Assembly: GCA_959347315.1 (NCBI GenBank)
Contig: OY365810.1
Span: 31,952,083 to 32,016,082 of the forward strand
Length of the DNA stretch: 64,000 nucleotides
Direction: 5' to 3'
Origin: Bimastos eiseni
Lineage: Eukaryota; Annelida; Clitellata; Crassiclitellata; Lumbricidae
Positions 54,458-64,000 of the stretch are shown one piece after another; positions within the stretch are counted from its first letter, which is position 1; the number at the start of each line of letters is the position of its first letter. Below the pieces are notes generated by a model. It was given only the letters and a program-made list of their open reading frames with translations. It did no database searches and was not told where the DNA came from. The position numbers and the translations under genes are program-made.

Positions 54458-54930
54458 TCATGACTCATGATAAACCTTCTCCATTGCTTTCTCTCCGAGG
54501 GGTATAGCGTCCCTTAATTCCTCCAGATTCAATCCGGTTCTTTCTTGTATCTCGTCCATCCATTCTTCCTTGGGCGCCCTCGTTTTCGCTTTCCTTCTCC
54601 ACATGCCAGCATCATTTCCTTTTCCATTCCATTTGATCGCATAACATGTCCGAAAAACCCCAGCTTCCTTCTCAACACTGTTTGTTTTAACGTCTCATCA
54701 TTCTCGACTCCAATCTTCCTGCGCACCTCTTCGTTTGTCTTCTTCTCCGTCCATGATATTCTCTGCATCTTCCTCCATATCCACATTTCGCATGCGTTGA
54801 TCTTCTTCTCCATATTCCTTGTCGTTGTCCAAGTCTCACAGCCATATAGTATTGTAGGGAAGATCATTGGCCTCACTGGACTTTTTTGTGTCTATGCTCA
54901 CTTGTTTGTCCTTCCATATCTTTTCTAATC
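54458..54930 (-). pseudogene. Decayed LINE reverse-transcriptase tail 2
   Basis: The minus strand encodes ILYGCETWTTTRNMEKKINA, CEMWIWRKMQRISW, LKQTVLRRKLGFFGHVMRS and GKRKRGRPRKNGW, hallmarks of the thumb/C-terminal region of non-LTR reverse transcriptases. At GRPRKNGW the frame changes and continues as WMDEIQERTGLNLEELRDAI, ending at a stop at 54,458-54,460. One frameshift in the body and several stops upstream (54,885-54,930) show it is a dead 5'-truncated copy. Confidence 0.85.
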
Positions 54931-57900
54931 AACTCATTGCAGCTTTTTCTATCGCTGCACTACTGTAGTTCTGTTTAATTCGCCAGATGGCCGCGTTACT
55001 GTCTCGATATGATGGCACCGTCTCTTACTTGGAGTTCACGAGACCAATAAATATGTGAAGGCTAATGAATCAAGACCATAAAAGGTAGTCTATAATAGGG
55101 TTTAAAGAAACCAAACGCTCATCGAAATTACTTAGTAATCTCTACAGTACCTTAAGTTACTTTAGGACTCTTATTGTCTGCTTTCCTGAACCAGAATCTG
55201 ACTTTCACCACATCTGTCTGTTGGTCTTGTTTTGACTAAGCGCGCCTGTGCTAGCGGGTGCCAACGACTTAGCTTTAAGGAAGATGTAGAAAGATCTCGA
55301 GATCACGGTAATGAATACTCTGGAAGGCGCATTATTAGCCTAAAGGCTGAGTTCAGAAAACTGATTCCTAAGACCTAGCAGGTGAATATTATATTCAGCT
55401 AATTGTTTAATCGTCTATCCACAGTTAATAGCTGTGAACTGTTCAAGCCCGCCGAAAGGGTAGGAGGGGGCAAATGACACGAGGCCCGGCGATTTTGTAG
55501 GCCCCGAGACGGCAAGCAACTATTGAAAAATATTTCCTTTGCATCTTCATGATTCGTTCAACAGAGCATCTTGTAATTGTAATTATGACCATTTATTGAG
55601 CGCTGTCGGTAGCCAACTATACTTCAAGGATGCTTTACATGACAGTGTATCAATGCGGCTCGGCTTATTTCACGAGATTCTCTCAATTCTTCATCTGTCT
55701 ATAGCAATAAACGAATGCATTGTTTAAGACCTGCGTATGTAGGTGTGTTTTTGTCTGTTTTTGTCTGTTTTTGTCTGTTTTTGTCTATTTCCGCCTGCTT
55801 TTCTGATGATCATCTCTCCATTTTAATTATTCACAATTATTATAGTACTTTTAGCATATATAGGAAATCAGCTGAAGGCGAGTGATAAACCTACACACAA
55901 GTCATCTATAGGCCCTATACACCGTAGGCATAGGTTATACATCAAATTTACGACACGTCCCAGACAAGTGACAACACTATAAAACGCAATGGCCTACTTT
56001 TGGATTCGTAACAATTGTTATCTTTACTTCAGGCTTAGCAATCTTTTGACAGTTCTAAATTGCCACATTGACATTAACGATGAATATTATTCTTAAAATT
56101 TAAAAATTATCATTTTGTCCTCCGATTAATATTGTTCGCTGGCCAAATCTGTCTCCTGTTGTAGAATTCTGTCGTTAAGTCCATGATCTTCGCACCCGTC
56201 TTACAGTGACGATGAGGAATATCGAATCGAAATGTTCTTGCCATTACAATTAACGTCAATCGAAAATATATTGATTTCTAGCAATTATGGCTCGCAACGT
56301 CGAATCGCCAGCTCTTCCAGTAGCATGTAATTTCTAATCATTTTTAAGTAGGCCTAAATGTTGGAGAAGTAAGAACTGCGAGTAGAGTCCAGCAGTTTAT
56401 TCCATGATGTTAGTAATAATAATAATCCTAGCAAGAAAAATATTGATGACTATATTAATAAAAAATAATAATGAATATTAATGATTATTTTATATATTTT
56501 TAACAATAGCTTCGGGAGTGGGCAGGCAACATTTACAACATAAGTTTACTCTGGAATCGGGTTAATCCGCACATAGGCCTATGTCTATTATCTCATAACA
56601 GACTGAATTATTCAGGGTATCAGAGTAGCTCCAAGATTACATTAACTAACATTTGGCTAAACAGATGCACACCTAGGCTACACCTGCATTATTTTAATGC
56701 AGGTGTAGCCTAGGTTAATTAACTGCATTATTTTACGCACTTTCTCATTTTTTAAAGTAGCGCCTCTCTAAGTTGAATACGAAACCGAGGCACTTTCGAT
56801 CATAGCCTCCTCCTATATAGGCCCAGATGTCACATTCCAGACGGTATAGATAACTGATTAATTATTGGTGACTACCACCGCTATCATATAGACATAAAAT
56901 CTTAGAAATAGATAAGTTAGCAACCATGCCTGGAAAGCGTTGCGGCGAATAAGATATCGCGACATTCTTTAGGCTTAAGACTAAACCAGCAGGAACCGAT
57001 GCCTCGAATAACACTAGACTAGACTCAAGATGACGATCTACTATGTGTCAGGAAAGACTGATCCACATCAACCTAAGAGTCAACATATATGGCACAAGTG
57101 TTTATTTGTGCAAATGAGAAACGTTCGACAATTTTTGGGAACTTCTAAATATTTGAACAACCATCGGTGCATTGCCCTTAAGGTGTAACCTAGGTGTGTA
57201 TCTGTTTGACAATTTTTTAGGCCTATATTCTAAGTTGACTAAATTTAAATCCTATTCTTTAAAATTGTAACTTAAATTTAATTGAAAACCAAATATTTTA
57301 TTTGAAATAGGTGTTTTTACAATTGTGTAGTTTCATTAAACGTACAGCAAGGTAGGTGCATAAATTACCAAACACAACTTTTGAACTGAACAATATGCTA
57401 CATTCTTGAAACGACGAAGTACAGTAATTCAAGCTGCTAGTCGTTTACACCTACACAAGAAGTAAATAATAGCCAGCGCTAAACTAATTCACACTCAGCG
57501 CTTGCCTACTTTCATAATCTCATCTACGTAGGCCTGTACTGCCTCCAACGCTCTTACCAAAGCGCAGGCGCGAAATTCTCAACGAGCACGATAATATAAC
57601 GTAAATATATATATATTTCTATATAGGGCCTTGTGTGTACTGGAAGAGCACTTTCTCTGTTTGTAACCTGTCTCAAGGGTACCTTCTTTAATATGAAAAA
57701 CATTTCTCAGACTTTACTCCTTTGCCTACACATGTAGGCTACGTCTTCCGCTCTTAGGCGTTGCCTTCCACTGAGGTGGCCTGCAGACACGAATTATAGG
57801 ATATACTTGCGTTCAGAAACTTGAAGACAGTTATTTTGATGTGTGTGATTATTATACGTAGGTATAAATAATAATGGGTATGCGGTATGAATAATACTAA

Positions 57901-58215
57901 GTCCCAACACGTTTAATACAGCGTCTTTCAAATGCATCGTACAACTGATCAAATGTTCATGGAACGCACACGTACAACAGCAGACAACGTTGTTCATTGC
58001 AAAATAATGAGCAGGACGTATCTGCAAAAGTCCGCAGTATCTGACTCCATCTGAAATTGTGATTGTTCTTTGCTATCGGAGAATTTCTGCAGAGCGTTTC
58101 TGCTTTAGGGTAGATTACGTATCGCACATGTTAAGCCTATTAATTTATCTGACACGCTTATATCCTGTTGAAATGTTTAAATTCTAACTCATGGATCCGT
58201 AGGCCTATTATGTAT
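54931..58215. other. Gene-poor intergenic DNA
   Basis: AT-rich. It contains a TTTTTGTCTG 10-bp repeat at about 55,748-55,790, the perfect palindrome at 56,671-56,715, and TAGGCCTA at 56,349, 56,574, 57,218 and 58,200. GAGCGCTGTCGG near 55,595 with ATTTATTGAGCGC resembles a retroelement tail. No gene recognised. Confidence 0.5.
56671..56715. repeat. Perfect 21-bp inverted repeat (hairpin)
   Basis: Arms 56671-56691 (ACCTAGGCTACACCTGCAT onward) and 56695-56715 are perfect reverse complements with a 3-nt TTT loop. Confidence 0.97.
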
Positions 58216-58229
58216 GTTACATGCATGCA

Positions 58230-59160
58230 TGCGTGCCTGTATGTATGTATGTATGTACGTATGTATGTATGTACGTATGTATGTATGTATGTATGTACGT
58301 ATGTATGTATGTATGTATGTATGTACGTATGTATGTATGTATGTATGTACGTATGTATGTATGTATGAATGTATGTATGTATGTACGTATGTATGTATGT
58401 ATGTATGTATGAATGTATGTATGTATGTATGTATGTATGTATGTATGTACGTATGTATGTATGTATGAATGTATGTATGTATGTACGTATGTATGTAGGT
58501 ACGTATGTATGTACGTATGTATGTATGTACGTACGTATGTATGTATGTATGTACGTATGTATGTATGTACGTATGTACGTATGTATGAATGTATGTATAT
58601 ATGTAAGTATGTATGTATGTATATATGTATATATGTATGAATGTACGTATGTATGTATGTATGAATGTATGTATGTATGTATGTATGTATGTATGTATGA
58701 ATGTATGTATGTATGTACGTATGTATGTATGTATGTATGTATGTATGTATGCATGTATGTATGTATGTATGTATGTACGTATGTATGTATGTATGTATGA
58801 ATGTATGTATGTATGTATGTATGTATGTATGTATGTATGTACGTATGTATGAATGTATGTATATATGTACGTATGTATGTATGTATATATGTATGTATGT
58901 ATGAATGTATGTATGTATGTATGTATGTATGTATGTATGTATGTATGTACGTATGTATGTATGTATGTATGTACGTATGTATGTATGTATGAATGTATGT
59001 ATGTATGTACGTATGTATGTATGTATGTATGAATGTATGTATGTATGTACGCATGTATGTATATATGTATGTATGTATGAATGTATGTATGTATGTATGT
59101 ACGTATGTATGTATGTATGTATGTATATATGTATGTATGTATGTTTGTATGTACGTACGC
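58230..59160. repeat. (TATG)n array with TACG and other variants
   Basis: About 930 bp of tetranucleotide ATGT repeats with scattered single-base variants (ACGT, ATGA, ATAT). All long Met/Tyr/Val/Cys or His/Ile/Tyr/Thr ORFs here are artefacts. Confidence 0.98.
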
Positions 59161-59499
59161 ACGCACGAACGGACGGACGCACGTTAGTGTTAGTCGCTGT
59201 GGGGCTTTATCTGATAGAAAGTGCAGAACCCTTTCTTGCGGATAAATAATGGAACCTCTAAGGAAGTGGTTCCAGTTGCGACTGTTGCGGTACAACTGTT
59301 TCTATGATGAGGTTGCTGATGATGGGTGATGCATGGCGATGAGCATTTCGGTCGTTGTTAGGTTGTCATCAACTGAGTCCATCTTTAAAAGTGGCGACAG
59401 CTAAACAGACTACGTCATGTTCTGATCCAGCAGATCATGCGACAGCTGCTGCTGCTGACTAGGATGGCGATGATGAGACTGACTGAGTTAGTTAACCAC

Positions 59500-60170
59500 T
59501 GAGGTTGTTTAGTTGCGCTGTCTTCTGCTCATTCTGCTCCTCTCTCAATTCATCCTCCTCCAGCTCATTCTCTTGCTTCTCCTCCTCTGTCTCTCCATCG
59601 CCTCTTCTTTTCCACCTCCTATTTCCTTTCCTCTTCCTCTTTACCATCTTCCTCCTCGTGCTTTGCCTCTTTTTCATTTCATCTTTCTCTATGCCAACAT
59701 CCTTTACCACTGTCTCCTCCTTGTCTTACTATTCCTTCTCCTTTTCCGCATTCTTCTTCTGCTCCTCCTTATCTTTCTTCACCTCCTCCTTCGCTTTCTC
59801 ATCCACTTCTTCCTCTTTTTCTTCTCCTCTTCCTCCTTATTTTCCTCCTCCTCCTCTGCATCCTATTCCAAATCCACCTTCTTCTCCTCCTCCACCTCTT
59901 GCTCTTCCTATTTCTTCTCCTCTTCCTCTTTATCCTCCTCCTCCTCATCTGTCTCGTTTTTTACCTCCTCTTTCTCTTTGACCTCATCCTCTGCCTCTGC
60001 CTCCTTCATCTCTTCTTATTTACTTCTCCTCTTCCTCTCTCTCCTCCTTCTCTTCCTTATCTTCCACCAACTCCTCTTTTTCTCTCTCTCTTCATTTTCT
60101 TCCTCCTCCTTTTCCAGTTCCTCCTCAGTCTTCTTCTTAATTTTCTCCCAGTTGTTTTCCACCTTCGTCG
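59500..60170. repeat. 650-bp polypyrimidine (C/T) tract
   Basis: The plus strand is almost entirely C and T (CTCCTC, TTCTTC, TCTTCCTC mixtures), with a purine-only opposite strand. Several overlapping Ser/Phe/Leu/Pro ORFs are artefacts. Confidence 0.95.
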
Positions 60171-60269
60171 ATTAATTCAGTTGATCCACAGATGATGACG
60201 TCACTGGAAGTGTGTTGATGCCTTCTCCATCGGTTTCGATACCTGTCCCTTGGCGGCGCCACTTGCGAC

Positions 60270-60515
60270 ATGAAAGACTCAGCAATAAGAACCGTGATAA
60301 AAGCGCCATCTGACAACGATCATCGCAACAACGACGCCACCATGGCAAAGCAGACAACGCAGCAAAACAACCGGATATCGACGATCATCGATGACGTACT
60401 TCCTCTCATTATTAACTCCGCTGAAGTACCTGAAAATTATCAGAAGAACGTTTCGCATTTGCTAGAAAGAAGAACTGTATGTTCTGTAGTAAGAGCCATA
60501 ATAATTAAATTATAA
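60270..60515 (+). other. Short ORF of 81 codons, possibly coding
   Basis: The ATG at 60270 follows the pyrimidine tract. The protein (RISTIIDDVLPLIINSAEVP and YQKNVSHLLERRTVCSVVRA) is not low-complexity and has a plausible hydrophobic/helical pattern. No family recognised. It could be a small gene, an exon or chance. Confidence 0.2.
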
Positions 60516-60889
60516 AATGACCCGCAAGCAGAGTGTCTGTATGATTTCAGTACGATTATCTTTACGAGGTAGATGTGTTGATTTTGGACCAGCATTTATT
60601 GTCTACTTGTTAAGTTTATCAGGACTTATTTATACTACGCGAAACGTTATATATACCTGTACAGCGCTACTAGAACCGGACAAAGAGTGACATTGATTTA
60701 ATTTAAATCATTCAGTAATTCACTACTTCTAGAAGTTGTCTGGACTTGCCCTTACGAGTTTTGATACTTGCGAATAAGATAATTGCATGGCTCTACTATT
60801 TCGGCACAAAGAATTTCATGCACACATAGATAAATATATAAATAAATAAATATATATATATATAAATATATATATACAAATATACATAC

Positions 60890-61570
60890 ATTGATACATA
60901 AATATATACATAAATACATACAAGCAAACATACATACATACATACATACATACATACATACATACATACATACATACACACATACATACATAAATACATT
61001 CATACCTACATACGTACGTACGTCATTAGACGTACGCGCGTACGCACGCAAGTACGCACGCACGCACTCATACACACATACACACACAGCTTCATACATA
61101 CATACATACATACATACATACATACATACATACATACATACATACATACATACATGCATACATACATACATACATACATACATACATTCATACATACATA
61201 CATACATGCATACATACATGCATACATGTATACATACATACATACATACATACATACATACACACATGCATACATACATACATACATACATACATACATG
61301 CATACATACATACATACATACATACATACATACATGCATACATACATACATACATACATACATACATACATACATGCATACATACATACATACATACATA
61401 CATACATACATACATACATACATACATGCATACATACCTAATTGCATACATGCATACATACATACCTACATACATACATACATACATACATACATACATG
61501 CGTACATGCCTACATGCATACATGCATACATACATGCATACATACATACATACGTACAAACATAGCCATA
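60890..61570. repeat. (CATA)n array
   Basis: Tetranucleotide CATA repeats with GCATA and other variants, interrupted at 61,008-61,090 by a more CG-rich section (TACGTACGTACG and CGCACGC). It is the complementary orientation to the array at 58.2-59.2 kb. Embedded ORFs are artefacts. Confidence 0.97.
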
Positions 61571-64000
61571 GCTGAACATCCTTAAGAACTTCATAAATTG
61601 ACATAGAAATCTACATATACACATATGTATTCAAGCAGATTATATAACTGGTTACTGAGAACTATTTAAGGAACGCCATTAACAATTATTGTTGATTGTG
61701 TGTTTACTGAGAATGTCTTCTGTGTTTGTTGGCCCTCAGTTGCCGTAACGCAGAAACACTTAACGGGTCTTAGTAAGAAAACTAATTTCTATTATTGTGA
61801 ATAAGATGAGTGGCTTAGCTATTATAGAGCTGTTCATTGGACCGGGTGCAGGCTGTCCCGATGCCCAAGCATATGCTTTGTTTGACCCTGTAATACCAGC
61901 GTTCTTACGGTCTCAGTGAGCCAAGTGCCTTGCACCTTCTGCCCATATGATGGCTACGTCACTGAATGAGATAACCTGCAGGGATGAGCCTACAGGTGAA
62001 AGCGCAATAATCGCTCATGAAAATCACAAGACGCAATGATATTTGCCGATATGATATCCTATCCTGTTCTATTCATTCATTCTGAGCATATATATATATA
62101 TACATTCTGAGCGTATATATATTTATATATATATATGGCCCCTTCAAGAAATTACGCAGGAGCGCTTCCAGCCCAGCCTCGACTAAAAATATATGCGCCT
62201 GTCCTCTTACATTGTCCTCTGCAACTGGTCCTTGCTCCTTGAATATATAATTGAAAATTACAAACTTCTATAGCGCCAGTGTACAATGCAAATGGCTTCA
62301 AGAGATGGTGCACTAAAGTCCAATATCTGGATGACCATTTCGTCTTTCCTGGAGGCAACACCGAGACATTCACAGATGAATACTTATTCGTTCCTATCGT
62401 TCTGTCGCTGTCTCTGTCTTCCCCCGGATATGCTGTTTCCACCGTTTATGAAGGTCTGCTAGATGATGAGCTGGGTAGATCCGCCAACCTACAGGGGGCC
62501 TCTCCTAGGACGACACAATCAACCAGTCGCTCGAGTTAGATGATATTCCGGACGGATAATTTGATTGAAGACGCTGCTATGTCAATCTCTGAAGTTCCTA
62601 AGGATGTTCAGCTATGGCTTGTTACTAGGAGCTCTTTCGAATGAAATCAGAGAAGAAGGAGATTCCTATCTGTGCAATGGGAGACGCAGCCAAGGAGACA
62701 GCAGGTCATGTGGTGCAAGTATTTCAAGAGAAATATGTCATCAGAATGCTAAATGCAGGAAACTGCAATTTACATAATTGGACGAAAACATATACATAGA
62801 GCAATTTACGATATCTAATACTAATGCCAATACAAAGTTTTTTATTGGTCTCCGACGAACAAACGAAACAAAAAATTGCAGGGTACAAGAACAGAGGGAT
62901 TGGCAGGGACTCAGAAGCAATAGAGAGGGAGCCCTCAAGGGACGGAGGCCCCCCGCTAGCAGGGCATTTTTTCCGCGGGTAAGTAACAAAGATGGGGTGA
63001 GACTACAGCACATGAAATGAAAATTAGCTATATCCTAAGTTAGTTAATTTTACATTACATTTACGTATTAATGAATATACGCATACATATTATGCATATA
63101 TATATGTACACATAGTTTACATACTTACATATACAATTATACATGCATACATACATGCAATATAGCCGCAAGCTTGAATAGAAATTTCGATAAAGGCTTC
63201 TTTGACATATGGGTTCTGTGTTGAATATACAGCACAGCAAAGTGACTCCGATAATATACAAGTGTTAATAAGACTATACTTTGCTATGATAATATAAATC
63301 CTAAGATCGAGAGACCGTTCTTTTGTCTAATAGACAAAAGAAGATCATTAATTGGATGAAGGATCAGAGGCCGATTAATTGCCGAGTCGGTTACGTCACT
63401 GGCAATTACTGATGCAACGATGACGTCTCGACAGAAACTCCGTCTCTAATTGAATTCCACGACAACTCTTTCTTTCTTTCTGCACCTGGTGTCTATATGG
63501 CATCATGTCTGTCTGCCCAAATGTATGTTTATCTCTCTCTCTGAGCTTTCTGTCTGTATGGCTATATGTCTGTCTGCCTCTGCTGACTGTATGTGTCTCT
63601 GTCTGGCTATCCATATGCATGTTTGTGACACTGTCTGCTATCAGTATATGTCTAGGTGTCTGACTGTCTGGCTATCCATATGTAGGCCTATGTATGTATC
63701 TCTGTCTGCTGTCTGCTGTCTGTGTGTCTATCACAGACTATCTGTCTAATCTATCTGTCTGTTCGCCTATATGCCCGTTTGTCTGTCTCTTTCTCCTCTT
63801 TCAGACTTTCCGCCGTGCATTCATCGTTTCTTCTCTAACCCGTCTTTCTCTCATTCGTCGGATCTTCCAGTCGCGCTTCACAATCTTTTCAGTGATTTTA
63901 TTTCTGATTCCTTCTTATCTACTTACGTACTTTAATCTACCGTTCTTCCTTTTCCATCTTTCCATTTTTCCTTCATCTATCTTTCTGTTTGCATCATTCA
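61571..64000. other. Intergenic DNA to the window end
   Basis: Short TA microsatellites at 62,087-62,136. TAGGCCTA at 63,683. TCTG/CTGT-rich pyrimidine sequence from about 63,470 to the end. No recognisable gene on either strand. Confidence 0.5.

Noticed and set aside
58158..59295. Long ORFs (up to 368 codons) of Tyr-Ile-His-Thr or Met-Tyr-Val-Cys repeats
   Set aside because: They are readings of the (TATG)n microsatellite in several frames and strands; the same holds for 60,752-61,604.
59505..60195. Ser/Leu/Phe-rich ORFs of up to 220 codons
   Set aside because: They are translations of a C/T-only strand.
1..64000. CRISPR arrays, operons or bacterial defence systems
   Set aside because: The sequence is animal nuclear DNA. 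The tandem repeats have no unique spacers of regular length.

Overview
This is eukaryotic, animal nuclear DNA. It holds a split gene with 18 recognisable exons and GT-AG introns, an intronless signalling gene, SINE/LINE/hAT debris and long microsatellites. The two proteins (a KDM3/JMJD1-type JmjC histone demethylase and a SOCS2/CISH-type suppressor of cytokine signalling) are metazoan families. The compact disordered-exon layout, the abundance of degraded repeats and the lack of vertebrate-type repeats suggest an invertebrate. I cannot name the phylum from the sequence alone.

Region 1 (1-40,443, + strand) is the body of one KDM3/JMJD1 gene that enters from the left; its first coding exon(s) lie outside the window. 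Eighteen exons join without a frame break into 7,503 nt, giving 2,500 residues plus a stop. The order is: N-terminal KDM3 homology exons, two very large exons of Ser/Thr/Ala-rich disordered sequence (1.7 and 2.1 kb), basic NLS-like exons, the Cys-rich region, a C6 zinc finger, an LXXLL motif, and a split JmjC domain with its HxD...H iron ligands intact. The introns carry tRNA-derived SINEs, three non-autonomous hAT elements (one with a perfect 8-bp target-site duplication), a foldback element, a short TTAACCC-ended hairpin, a 45-bp minisatellite and, in the 12.7-kb third intron, a GC-rich island that may be an internal promoter.

Region 2 (40,444-49,900) is the 3' flank: a probable 3' UTR, then a 36-bp-unit minisatellite (43.13-44.29 kb) and gene-poor DNA. 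From about 42.6 kb onward the palindrome TAGGCCTA becomes frequent.

Region 3 (49,980-52,510, + strand) is a compact SOCS gene with a recognisable promoter: two TTCN3GAA sites, one TTCN4GAA site, a CRE, a CCAAT box and a TATA box. A single 397-codon exon (SH2 plus SOCS box) and an AATAAA signal follow. The promoter suggests STAT-driven negative feedback.

Region 4 (52,510-64,000) holds decayed LINE reverse-transcriptase tails, inverted repeats, two long tetranucleotide arrays of opposite orientation, (TATG)n at 58.2-59.2 kb and (CATA)n at 60.9-61.6 kb, with a 650-bp pyrimidine tract between them, and no gene I can recognise.

The two genes are about 10 kb apart on the same strand. Nothing shows that they act together. 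One is a chromatin H3K9 demethylase and the other a cytoplasmic JAK/STAT-type feedback inhibitor.
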